Source of the DNA: Cranoglanis bouderius
Lineage: Eukaryota > Chordata > Actinopteri > Siluriformes > Cranoglanididae
Assembly: GCA_023630585.1 (NCBI GenBank)
Contig: CM042566.1
Coordinates: 8,986,754 to 9,050,753, forward strand
Direction of reading: 5' to 3'
Length of the DNA stretch: 64,000 nt
Part shown: positions 18,036-32,197 of the stretch, piece by piece
Layout of the letters: each line of letters starts with the position of its first letter
Position numbering within the stretch: the stretch's first letter is position 1
Position numbers and translations under genes: made by a program
Notes under the pieces: generated by a model
The model's input: the letters and a program-made list of their open reading frames with translations, nothing else
Databases searched by the model: none
Told to the model about the DNA's origin: nothing

Positions 18036-19157
18036 GTAAGCTTTTAATTCTTATTATTCAGAATTCAGACAGTTGTATGTGACTGCACACACTGTTAGTT
18101 ATAATATTCATATTATCTAAATAAGACTGGATTCAGAATTCTTTCCTAAATCCTTTCCCACACTATTCCCATTCACACAGCCTGGTTTATTGTTTGGGAA
18201 GCGGCTTTGGATTAAATGGGAGATTTTAAATGTTTACATTCTATAGCTTTAGATGAACCATAAATCTGAATACCTTTCAAATACTAAACACATGCATGTT
18301 GGAAATGGAGGACATTTTAGCTATATATGGATATTGGTATGAGGATGAGAGTGAGGTTTGCATTTGCAAGTCTGAAGTGTTTTTCCTTTTTCTGTTCTTT
18401 TGGGTTTTTTTTCTTTCTTCTGAGGCTCTGAGGAGGTCTGAAGGGGTGTCTCGGGTCAACCAGACACACAGACTCTGCAGGAAAGCAGAGAAGAAAAAGA
18501 GCCCTGTTGGTGAAAGAGTGAGGAATGAGCCGGGCTTGGCGCTTGCTCTGTAGGACAGGATGGGAAATTGGTTAAACTAATCCAGTGAGAAATGATCCTC
18601 AGCTTGGTTTTAATGTTATACATCTGGAAGGATGGATAATCTGATCATGTGACAGGTTTGATCGTGCAAGTGGATGACACTTGATCCGATTGCATCTATT
18701 CGTCAGTCTTTACCCTTAGTCAGATTAGGCTACTTTCAGTGATGCGACTTGATTTGTAATTCATTTTGGATGCTGTTCAAGTAAGATTTGATTAAATAAC
18801 ATGGCTCTATTAATCCCTGCTGGGAAATTAGGCTACAGCAGGAAAAGATAAACCAAGAAAGATACTGTGAATGTGCACCTAAGGATGGGAAATGTATTAC
18901 TTTTTTAAATTTTTTTTTATCTGATTCGAATTTTTTTCTTACTACTGTAATCTATAAGGCTGAGGCCAGATATTTAATTCTTAGTTTATTCTTAATTCCT
19001 GTTTTACTTGTTTTGTACAACCGTAACCCACATAGCCATGTGATCCCTATTGTCTGTGACATGTTACATCCGTAACACAAACATTTCACTCATAATGCTT
19101 AATTAATTCCAATACTGTATATAACAAAACAACAAATATGTTAAAACTCCAACTTTT

Positions 19158-19217
<60 letters not shown>

Positions 19218-22200
19218 TACTGTGCAAAAGTTTTAGGCACATGCAAAGAAATGCTGTAGAGCGAAGATGCCTTCAAAATACTGAAATTAAATTATTTCTA
19301 CATTTTAAAAAATACCATAAAGAGCAGTAAACAGTAGTAAATGAAACACAGTCAATATTTGGTGTGACAAAATTTTTAAAATAAAAATGGTAGTCTCCGG
19401 TACAATTTGTGCAGTTTTATAAGGAAATGAGCTGGTAAGTTTTATTGAGCTTCTTGCAGAACCAGCCACAGTTCTTCTGGACACTTTGACTTTCGCACTC
19501 GCTTCTTACTTTGCAGCAAAACCCAGCAGCCTTCATTGTGTTTACTGTCTGAAAAGTGTCTCTTACATAATATGCTGCTTTGTTTAATGGCATACAAACA
19601 TTTTTCTGTAACATTTAATTTTGTGCTAGAAAACTAATGTTTGGGAATCTCAGAAAGTTCTTTAAGAATCTCAGCATTTATGTCATCTAACAGAAAAAAG
19701 AAAAAAAAACATTAAAAACTTAAATATCAGTAATATGTTCATGAATATCTTGAACACTAGAATATCAAGAAATTAAAATATATAGGAATTTATACAGGAA
19801 CTTAAATAACCACTCTTTTCAAAGGTGGTCTGCAGAAAAGCATCTCAAGATGCACAACACATCGACAGCTAAAGAGTGTAAAAACGTCACCTGGTCATTT
19901 TTCCAGTTCCGGTGCGCCTGTGTCCACTGTAGCCTTGAATTCCTGGTCTTGGTTGACAGGAATCAAACCTAATGTGGTCTTGAAGCTCATCCGCATCAAG
20001 GTTAGACATGTTTGGCCTTCCAAGATGCTTTTCTGCTCACCACTATTGTAAAGAGTAGTTAATTGAGTTACCATAACCTTCTTGTCAGCTCAAACCAGTC
20101 TGGCCGTTCTCCTCTGACCTCTTTAATCAACAAGGTGTTTCGGCCCGCAGAACTGCAGCTTGCTGGATGTTTTTTGTTTTTTTGCACCGTTCTGTCTAAA
20201 CCCTAGAGACTGTTCCGGGAAGCATCACAGCTAACATTAACCTTACATTCTCTACATAATCACATCATCAAGACTGCATTAATCATTTATGCTGTTAGCA
20301 TCAAGCCATCCCATCCACAGACATACACTAGGGTAATTGAGGTCAAATTGTGTTTTTCCTCACCCTGCTAGGATTTTCTTATTAGCTTGTTCGTTCTTGT
20401 TGGTACCTCAGGGAACTACTGACAGGTCTTGAATGTTACATAGTTAAGTAAATAAAATAGCTGTTGTCGGGTAATTTTATTTTATTTTTTTCTCTGGAGG
20501 AAATTGCTTTTGTTCCTGATGGCTACTATAGCCATCAGGAACAAGAAGCTTAGAATCAGAGGTAGGCAATGAATATTGCATTAGGGCATGTATTATATTA
20601 TGTTGAACTCATTAACGGCTTTTACACACACTCGCAGAAAAAAAAGGGTACTAAACAATATAATTCCTTGTCCAATTATGTACCTTAAATCATATTTAAG
20701 GCACAATATAGCCATGTTTCCATTTACGAAAGATAACGATACCACCCCAGTGACAAACAAAGGTACTGTTTAGTAGAGGTCGTCCGATAGTGGATTTTAC
20801 CGATACCGATAACTAAGTTGGGCAGTACCTGCCGATAACCGGTTAATCAACCGATACTGATTCATACTGAACGAAAATATAACATGCAAAGTAAAATATT
20901 GCTGAACTTTATTAAAAAAATAAACAGTACTGACTGTACCATGAAAATGCACTGCAATATTGATATATTAACTGTTAATAAATATTAAAGTAAATAAAAG
21001 ATATAGATCCAACCAGAACCAAAAAGTAATACTCCAAATATATATATTCTGTATTGTATACATATAAAGAGACATCCAAAATGAATCAAAAAACACTTCA
21101 GTGTTAAAAAACACTTTGTCAGTAATAGTTTTTATTTCACCTCTCCAGTGCTGTACAATGAACGCGGACCCTTCTCAGCCACTCCCGCAAGGACGCAAGC
21201 GAGAAAAACTGTCGGTGTGGATTTTTGCCGATAACCGATAGTTCCAGCAATTGGTTATCGGTGCCAATTAATCAGTGGACCTCTACTGTTTAGTACCTTT
21301 TTCTTTCCCCTGAGAGTGCACTTTAACCATACCTGCTGCACCTGCTTCTAGCTTATTTCCTTATACCTCATGTATATCTCATGAAACACCTGTTGTGATA
21401 GATTGGTTTCTAAAGACCCCATTGCTAAATATAAATTCATACAAAGTTTGCATTTTTTGGCATGGGTAGATTCTCTCACATGCATCTGCCATGTTTTGCG
21501 GCTAGGCCACACACACACACACACACACACATATATGTCATGTCCAGGTAAACAGCAAGCAGCCATTCACTCCAGCTCATATGATTAAACAGAACCAGAC
21601 ATGTGGTCTGCTGTGTACACTCTGTTGTCATAAGTCTGAGTAGCTCATTTGGAAGATGTTCTGGTCATCATTTTTAGAACATATTCAACTTGCGCACAGT
21701 TATTAATTTGGACACTACAAAATATTGTTACCTCCCCTGAATTCTGTTTGACTGAAATTTTGAAGGTGCGCTAGACAGAATTTGGGCTTTAGTGGGTTTC
21801 AGAGTGAATTCCAAAAACAATTTGAATGATTTGTTTTTCTCCTGGCCCCCACCTCCCATTCATACTCATGCACCCTAAGCCTTCCATAATCCCATATTTA
21901 GACAGCTTCGCTAACAATCATCTCAGTTGCTGCGTCCCAATTCGCCCACTGTCCGTCCTAAATAGTATCCGAGATCAGAATTAGTGTGTCCCAAATGGTA
22001 GTATGTTGAAAGGAGTACCCCAAAGGTACCCGGATGAGCTACTATTTCCGGTAGATTTTTTGAAGTGTTGATCCGCGGACACTTTTTCAGCTAATATTGC
22101 TCACAACTCCTTACGCAAGAGAGGAGGAGTTTTGTGACCGTTTGCTTCGTTGAATTCAATCTGTGAACATGGCGGCCGAGTGTAAGAATAATGAATGAAC

Positions 22201-25200
22201 AACTAGGCAACAACGTTCTCTTCCGTTACATGACGCATGAGTATGTCCCAGTACTTGCATACTCTTTTGCTACACACTCAAAAGTATGTACTTTTTCTTC
22301 ACAAAAAGAGTACATACTTTTAGTGCATATTATAAGTAGGCGAATTGGGCTGCAGCAAATGTACTTGGGCTGTTATGTAAAGAATAAACCACGTCAGGAG
22401 GGTGCGATACGACCCGACCGAAGGAGTAGTCACTGTTACCACAGTAATGAAGTGGATTATTTTCCTTTAACAGCACGTTTAGAAATGTTTTACTCGTGTT
22501 ACGCTACAGTGTTTTGCCAGTGATTACAATTTTTAATTTATTAATGAACGACACGTTATACTTTTTAACCATTTATAGTTACATTAAGTGTTGTGGAACC
22601 TTCGCAAAGCAAGTTTGCGTTATAGCAGCTGTAAATAGTCATTCCCTCACCAGCCTCCCCCCCATCTTGAATGTAATAAAACAAAAATGCAGAAAACATA
22701 CTGACCATTACAAAGCGCTGACACTGGAGACTCCTTACATAAATGTTAAATAAACATGTCCTAGCAGAAAGCTCCACGATATCAACACATTTTGTAATCC
22801 ATTTATTATTAGCTTTAGATTATCTGGATTGTCTGCCATACAGTACCCTGTGAATGAGTTGTTACTATAGAAACAATAACGTATTAGAACGAGCACATTA
22901 ATATAAACCTGTCAGTGCTGCTGTTAATGAACCATCAACTTCTGACCAATCAGATTCGAGAATTCAACACCGCTGTGGTCTAAGATAAATGTACTAGAAC
23001 AGTAAATATGCGAAACACTGACACTTGATTTGTTTTATTTTAGACACCCAGATTAGCAGTTTACCATTTTAGCTATGTTATTTTATTAATGTAGCTAATT
23101 TTGGGTTTACTCATGTTTAATTTCTTTTGGTGCTGTTGTGATATTTAGCAGCAAATTGTGCTTTCCCCTACCCAGTGATTGTATACTGGGTATATGGTAA
23201 TTGTATACTGGAGCGGATTTCACCATGTTTGTGTTTCTGAGCTATAAAGGCGTGGCATGTTAATAACATGATGACTGACAGAATGGGGGGGAAAAAACAT
23301 GTAGTCCAGCATGAAATTGTTACACTTGCTTTCCATGTTCTTTATAATTGGAAGCATGAAGCATAAGTCATATTTAATTTTTAACAAACTAAAAGTAAAT
23401 CATTGTGGCAACATAAAATATTAACTAACATAATGTGAATTATAGGAAATATAATACATTTTTCTCACTGTGTATTTGTGTTGAATATTTACTATTTAGT
23501 AGTTTAACTTTAATATTCGAAATGACTTGAAAAATGTTAAATAACAGTTATACATCTTTAATATATTTAATATATAAAAATATTTATAGACCAGTTTGTT
23601 TATTTATTCTCTATATAAAATACATTTAAAAAAAATTCAGATATAATTTTATAATTACAATTTTGTAAAAAAAAAAAAAAAGAAATCACCATTCATCACA
23701 ATTTTGATGAAAAGTCTGTTTAGTTAAATTAATATTTTTTGTTAAATTATTCTGTTGTCCCAATAATCAGACTAATATTTTGTAGTCTTCAACTTGCACA
23801 AAATTGTTATTATTGCCATTTCCGAACATTTTCGCGCTCCTATGAAATGCTGCCCAACAACAACAGATAACATGTAGGGGCTGTATATTTTAAAATATTA
23901 GAAAATCATTGTGGTAAGAAAATGTTGTATCATTACCTCCCTGTTGAATTGCATTTCTGGTACTCATGTGAAGCAATATTGGAAGGACTGATATTATTTA
24001 AATGAATTATATGAATGCAGGATGTTTTTAATTGAAATTTGTTTCATGTTTCTACATTCCATTGTCCTGATGTGGATTAATTTCACATATGCAATCGTTG
24101 TTGAATCTTTTTTTCCCCTAAGCAAATTATGTTTCCACATCAGCATCTCACTTCCAGTAACATGCTCAAACATACTTCTCATATTTATTCAGAAGGACTC
24201 AGATTAGTGTTTGGCAGCCACCTGGTGTGTCTTTGCTGAGCTGTTTCACTGCTTGCTAAGTCGAATAACAGTTTGTTTGGAAAATGGCTGATCAGTGGTG
24301 TAATGGAATGGTTCAGCTAAAAAATTTCCCTCAACCCAAAAGTAGTCTGGTTTTGGTGGAGCACTGAGGGTAACATACAGTGCCCTCCACTAATATCGGC
24401 ACCCTTGGTAAATATGAGCAAAGAAGGCTGTGAAAAATTGTCTTTATTGTTTAAACTTTTGATCTTTCAAAAATTTAAACAATAAATACTCTGCTCTCAT
24501 GGATATCAAACAATTGCAAACAAAACACAGGTTTATCCAAAAAAAAAATTTGTTAAATATAGGTGTACAACAATTATTGGCACCCTTTTAGTCAATACTT
24601 TCTGCTACCTCCCTTTGCCAAGATAACAGCTCTGAGTCTTCTCCTATTATGCCTGATGAGGTTGGAGAATACACGGCAAGGGATCTGAGACCATTCCTCC
24701 ATACAGAATCTCTCCAGATCCTTCAAATTTCGAGGTCCACGCTGGTGGACTCTTCTCTTCAGTTCACCCACAAGTTTTCTATGGGTTTCAAGTCAGGGGA
24801 CTGGGATGGCCGTGGCAGGACCTTGATTTTGTGGTCAGTAAACCATTTTGTGTTGATTTTGATGTAGGTTTTGGATCATTGTCCTGCTGGAAGATCCAAC
24901 CACGGCCCATTTTAAGCCTTCTGGCAGAGGCAGTCAGGTTTTCATTTAATATCTGTTGATATTTGATAGAGTCCATGATGCCATGTATCCTAACAAAATG
25001 TCCAGGTCCTCTGGCAGAAAAACAGCCCCAAAACATTAAAGAGCCGCCACCATATTTAACCGTGGGCATGAGGTACTTTTCCATATGGCTACCTCTCTGT
25101 GTGCACCAAAACCACCTCTGGTGTCTATTGCCAAAAAGCTCTATTTTGGTTTCATCTGACCATAGAACCCGATCCCATTTGAAGTTCCAGTAGTGTCTGG

Positions 25201-28200
25201 CAAACTGAAGACACTTGAGTTTGGTTTTGGATGAGAGTAGAGGCTTTTTTCTTCAAACCCTTCCAAACAACTTGTGGTGATATAGGTGACTTTAGATTGT
25301 AGTTTTGGAGACTTTCCGACCCCAAGACACAACTAACTTCTGCAATTCTCCAGCTGTGATCCTTGGAGATTTTTTGGCCACTCGAACCATCCTCTTCACA
25401 GTGCGTTGAGACAATATAGACACACATCCAATTCCAGGTTGATTCATAACATTTCCAGTTGACTGGAACTTCTTAATTATTGCCCTGATGGTGGAAATGG
25501 GCATTTGTATTAATGTAAAGTTTTAGCTTGAAGTTTATATTTGTAACATTTCAGTTTATGGATTTTATTTTAAATAAATGAAAAAAAGGTATTGAAAGTT
25601 TTCCCCCGTCCGATTAATCGAAAAACAATCGGCCAATCGTTATGAAAATAATCGTTAGTTGCAGCTATAATTTGATGCATTTCTTTGAATAGACTTGAGA
25701 ATGAGATAGACTTGCGTTACTTGTTAGCTACTTGTAGCTGCAGTGCAAAAATAAAGATTCAAACACCAAACATATCCTGATTGATTTACTACATTTGTGG
25801 TAAGATGGGGAATGTGTACATTTCATTTTTATCCTGAGCCATTCCTGAACAAGTTTACAGAAACTCAAGTGCTGGGAATGTCAGGCCCTCAAGTCCTTAA
25901 CCCAACTACTTCAACTACATGAAGCTACATGCATGGGTTAGAATCTGCCTCAGTTGTAAGTCAGTTTAGATAAGAATGTTGGCCAGATGAATACATGTAA
26001 AATATAAAGGTGTTCAGCTGACATGCACTGTATAGAGACTTACGTTCACATGGAAAGTTTACTCTGGAGCCAGATCTGTCTTTTCAGGAACAAACTATAA
26101 ACTGAAGTTAAGATGGAACAGAGTTCAATTGGACAAATGGCAGAGGGAAATCGTGCAAATCTCAGGCTATGTCAAATTAAACAAGTTAACAGTGCAAATT
26201 GAACTGCGTTTTTCTTCTAACGTGAATATACACGTCAGTAGGGTTGTAATGATACACTCCAGTCACGATTTGATTCGAGCCAATTCTCAGATTATTTTAA
26301 TATATTAATCTCAAATTATTTGTATTTCAAAATCTGAATGAAGAAAAAATATAACTGAAAATACCTTTTTTTCTGAACAATGCAAAACAATGGGCATTTT
26401 TGTCTGTATGAAAATGAACAGAGGTTTAATATTGTAAACGAAATGTACTACAGGTTCACTGTATCTTAAAAATAAATAAATAAATGTATCAATTCTCCAA
26501 AAATTCGATTGAATAAACAATGACACACTCTCTCTGACCTGGGAAAAATGATTGTTTGAAACCTAATGAGCTCTGTAGCAGCTCTGTAGCAGCGAATGAG
26601 GCGTCATTTAATGTTTTTTTTTAACAGAGCTCCAAAGTCGGCTAAAAAGTTTCCGGGGCCTCTTTCTCGGGCACTGTAGAGTGCAGTGGTGTGGGGCTGC
26701 TGTCGTTTGAAAGCTACTGACGAGTTCTTTTTAACGGTAATAATGTGGTTGTGTAACCATATAACCTATAATTTGTGTTGGTCGTTATCAGGCTATCGGC
26801 CACTTCACAAGAGCAGATTCCCAGTAATGGCGCAGGCTCTCCAAGAAAGAATGCGATCACGTGACCAGCGTCCTCTATACATTTCAACTCTATGGGTTGC
26901 GTAGCTTGGGACCTCAGACAGTGCAGTTGTGAAATTAGATGCATAATTAATAGAATGCTTCCATAATGCACATCGTCACGTTTTTGCATCGCGTCACGAT
27001 GCATCGTTACACCCCTAGTTTTCTGGTATTGTTCTATAAACCCGTGCAATGCTCTAATTGCTCTCATTTTGTGCGATCCTGTAAAATAATAAAACAGTAT
27101 TTTACTGCAAATTTACAGCAGATGTTTGCAGAGTGAAACCGCAAAACCAAAACAATGAAAAACTAATTGCTTATTTTAAACCTAAACCAACTTTGCTAAT
27201 GTATTTAAACATTAAACTGTATTTAAATACTCACTTGCCTGTCAATCACCTTTAGATTTATTGCAAATCTTCAAGCAAGGCATCATCTCAGTCAATCTTT
27301 AGTGCCTTTTAAAGAACTTTTAATTTACATTTCATCTGTCACCCCTCTGCACCTTGTCAGCAATTACTCTGTCATTTATGCCAACATGATTGACAGTAAG
27401 TGGGATGGGATAAAATGGGACGGTTGATAAATGAGACCCCCAGGTATTAGAGATCTTATATTTGTAGATACCTGATAACTGTAATGACTGTTACTCCTGG
27501 AAACCGTAGCTGTGAGAGTCTTTAGTTTTGTATGATTACACATTCTCCTGTTTTTGGTTTGGTAGAAAGACAAGGTAGGCATTGTGTTTTCTTTTCTTTT
27601 CTTTTCCTTTTTCTTTCGATCAGTGTGAGCAGGCCGACATCTCAGCGTCACTTATGTTTATTGTTTAGGTGTTACTCAACCCAAAGCTATTTTCCAGCAC
27701 CAAGCTTCCATCCAAATATTTTCCAGTCAGAGCAGCAAAACTATGAATCCCTTTGAGTCTTTTTGTTTTATGATTACGCTCCTCACTCACCTGATAGAAA
27801 GAGCCTTTTCTGCTGATTTGTACTGCTAAGTAGCTTAATAAATGTAATAAGTGTTATAAAAAAAAAAAAAAGAAGCATTGTTTTGTTCCTAAATTGGCAG
27901 AATAACTCTGGTAATCATGGTCATTATTTTAGCCATTGTTATGCAAACCTAAAATGTGGCGAATAAGGCATAAGGAAATTGGGATGAATTAAACAGTGGA
28001 ACGGAGTATAAAGATTTGGTGATGTTTCTTTGACCATAAAAACCTGCACTTGCTGAAATATGTATGTGGATGAGATCTGTGCAGTGTGTAACAGAATGAG
28101 AAGGATATGCCATTGAAGGCAACTTGAGCGAAGAAGAGGGATATCCTCGTTTTATGTTGCAACATTTTCACTGAAGACGCTGTAGTGATAAATTCACAGC

Positions 28201-30455
28201 TAATGCAGAAGTACAGTACTTTTAGGCACCCTATTTTTTTTTTTTTAGTACAAACTATGTTATAGATTTTTTTTATTTTATGACGTCTACATTATCAAGT
28301 CAGTACCAAAAACATTTTAGATTCCCAAACATTAGTTTTCTAGCACAAAATGAAATGATACGGAAAAATGTTTGTATGTCATTAAAGAAAGCAGCATATT
28401 ACGTAAGAGACACTTTTCAGACAGAAAACACAATGAAGGCTGCTGGGTTTTGCTGCAAAAAAAAGAAGCGAGTGCGAAAGTCAAAGTCTCCAGAAGAACT
28501 GTGGCTGGTTCTGCAAGATGCTCAATAAAACTTTCCTTATAAAACTGCACAAATTGTACCAGAGACTACTATTTTAATTTTAATTTTTTTGTCACACCAA
28601 ATATTGCCTTTGTTTCATTTACTACTGTTTACTGCTCTTTACGGTATTTTTTTTTAAATGTAGAAACATTTAATTTCATTATTTTGAAGCTTGGGATTAT
28701 TATTATTATTTTGAATGAGAATACTTCTCATACTTTCACAGCACTGCAAATAAAAAGTACATCCTCTGCTAATGTTTTCAGTAATTAAAAGTCATTCTTA
28801 CACACAGTTAGAACTGCACTCTGATAAATGAGAGTCCTGGTGTCTAAAGTCAAACAGTTACCACAAACAAAAGTAGCCAAACTGCTGGAATATACAAATG
28901 AGGTTAACTCAGAGCTGATACCTCCAAAGTACAAGGGGGTTCGGCTTCTGTACCTGTATCTGAGGAGGCGATGGCAGGGCTCTCGGACAGATCCTTATTT
29001 TTATCGTATGGGTGAAGAGACGGAGAATAGAACAGAAATCAGTGTTGAAACAGATCTAAATTTTTTTGGCTGAACAGGAAAAGGATTTATACCAGCTGGC
29101 TGCATCCTGCTCATGGTGTGTATGTGTTGGGGGGTGGGGGGGGGCTGTTGTTCTCTCACAGCAGCTGCCTGGACTATGTGGTCATTAACATCATGATTAT
29201 CATCCCAACACACACATGGCATGGACAGATGGAGGACCAGGCCCTGTTTGGGCGCCATATTGAATGGAGAAGACTTTAACCATCTCGTCTTGAAAGTAAA
29301 CATATAAAGTCCTTCGTCTGAGCTTCAGGGTGTTTTCACACTTGGCCTGTACACTCGTTCACACACAGGACTGAATCTGGGTTCATTGGAGGCGTGGCTT
29401 ATAATCGTAGGCTTGCTTTCACATGGAAGAATTCCTTCTGAATCGGGGATCGATTGCAAGACTTACGGTCAAGCAGCGAGGAACAGTGCTTTTTGGATTC
29501 TCATATAAGGAGAAGATTTTTAGCCATGCAGCCCAGTGTGAGATGATGCTCCAACCTCGTCATGCTCTCAGTGTAAGCACTCGCACCACAAACCTGAGCT
29601 AATTACAGCGCTCCAGTCCTGTAAAATTCTGGTTTACATATCAGTGATGCTATCCAGGGGGCATGGTGGCTTAGTGGTTAGACCGTTTGCCTCATACCTC
29701 TGGGGTTGAGGGTTCAACTCCTGCCTCCGCCCTGTGTGTGCTGAGTTGCATGTTTTCCCATGCGCTGTAGGCTGATTTGCTTTCCATCGTGTGTGAATGT
29801 GTGTGATTGTGCCCTGCGATGAGTTGGCACCCTGTCCAGGGTATCCCCCGCCTTGTGCCCCGAGGTCCCTGAGATAGGCTCCAACCTCCCGCGACCTCGT
29901 GTACGATAAGCAGTATGGAAAAATGGACGGATATCGAGAGCCGATAGCTGCCACACATCACATGGAAACAATCTCCAGACCACCGTTTTCAAGAGACCAC
30001 TCCTGATCTCGAACACAGCGTTCATACACGGTGTAAAAAGGACCTCAGAGCCCAGTGTAATCTAGCGCTCAGTGTTATGATGTGTGTAACACACACTGCT
30101 GCCCACTGCACTAAATCTGTTAGATCACCCCATAATCACATTAGTCTGAAATAACGCTTCGTTCCTGCTGATGGAGTTTTAACTGTGTGACTGGGAAAGA
30201 GAAAAAAAAACAGCACGGCAGAAGCGTGTCATTGACAAATCCAGAAATCGTATGTTTTGTTGGGTCGTGGTGAGTGTGAGTCATAAATATTGACCTCACT
30301 GTAATTTTGCCGCTGGATTAGGACTGCAGAGCCGATCCATTTGGCATGTCCTCCATCTCTCTCTCTTACTCCGTCTTTCCGTCTTTCTGTCTTCTTCCAT
30401 CACTTCAGCACTCTGAACACTTTCTCTTGTCTCTCTCACATTCTCTTTCACTCTG

Positions 30456-30529
<74 letters not shown>

Positions 30530-30678
30530 CATTTGTCTTGCTACACCACTTACGTTTTTTGTCTGTATCATTTAGATTCTTTCTTCACCAGTCAGTCAGA
30601 AGACAGAAAAAAACAATAATTGTGAAGATGGCATGCTGATGGGAGAAAAAGCAAACATAAAATAATTTTGCTACATAT

Positions 30679-30749
<71 letters not shown>

Positions 30750-30827
30750 CTTTATACATATGTGAGAATTGGGCAAACAAACATTCTGTTACAGTCTATT
30801 ACTAAATCTATTACTATTTTTCTCTTT

Positions 30828-30899
<72 letters not shown>

Positions 30900-30928
30900 A
30901 CACTCTCTCTATCTTTTTTCACTACTTG

Positions 30929-30997
<69 letters not shown>

Positions 30998-31067
30998 ACA
31001 CACACTCTCTCTCTCTCTCTCTCTCTCCTTTACTACTTGTTTTCTCTCTTCACTACTTTCACTACTT

Positions 31068-31108
<41 letters not shown>

Positions 31109-31176
31109 AACTACTTGTTTTCTCTCTCTCTTCACTACTTTCACTACTTTCACTACTTGCTCTCTCTCTCTCGCTC

Positions 31177-31207
<31 letters not shown>

Positions 31208-31460
31208 TTAACTACTTGTTTCCTCTCTCTTTTCACTACATTGTCTCTTTATCTCTATCTCTATCTATCTCCACTACACACACTCTCTCTCTCTCTCACT
31301 TTCTTTCTCTCTCCACTACTCTCTCTCTCTTCCTTTGGCCTTTGGCTGTACTGCAGATCTGCAGATGATGGGCATTTAAATGGCTGGTATTTCTTTTAAG
31401 CTATATCTGGCAACATCACATCATGATCTTGCTAGAGGTTTGCGTGTGAGAGAGAGAGAT

Positions 31461-31506
<46 letters not shown>

Positions 31507-32032
31507 TGGTCAGCATGGCCCTGGCTTGTTTGAGCGGTTGAGGTTCTTTCATTTTGCAGGCTGTTTCTTCATCTCAGGCTGAATAACTGTTTCTTCATGA
31601 GGCTGACCTACTTTCCCTGCTTTATTTTCCTGCCGTGTTCAGTGCCTGCTGGGGTTTGAAACTATGAGCCTGTGTGTATTTGGGAATATTTGCATTACGG
31701 TATTTGTGTGCACTTTGTTGCATATTTGCATTGTGTGTGTGTGTAATCTCTTTGGATCATTAATCCAAAAATTGTCTTGTCTGTGTGTGTGTGTTTTGCA
31801 GTGTGTTTGACAGGGATAGCAGTCCCTTCGTTTTACTTCTAGCAATCCATCGCCCTCGTTCTCTCTCTCTCTTGTCTCTTTCTCTTCTTCCGCTCCCCTT
31901 CCGTGGGGGTTCAGGGCTCTTATTTGTCTGCTCTTGTCTGGAGTAAATCTAATCATAGTGGCCTGTGAAGACAGGATTCCTCTTTATTAGCGGTCAACTC
32001 TGCCTACAAATCAGGCCTGTCCACACACACGG

Positions 32033-32096
<64 letters not shown>

Positions 32097-32140
32097 ACTG
32101 GATATAGTGGAATAGTTCCACTGGGAATGCATGCCCAGGA

Positions 32141-32197
<57 letters not shown>

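Noticed and set aside
22191..22523. 110-aa + strand ORF
   Set aside because: Spans the right half of a MITE (21,931-22,356) and its flank; not a gene.
28828..29073. 81-aa ORF (MRVLVSKVKQL...)
   Set aside because: No recognisable domain, no splice or conservation evidence; compatible with chance in intron 1.
29657..29720. Possible tRNA gene
   Set aside because: A- and B-box-like motifs are present, but the sequence continues into a repeated SINE body found in three copies, with no complete tRNA fold.
30752..31399. Several Ser/Leu and Arg/Glu ORFs
   Set aside because: All arise from the compound CT/GA microsatellite.
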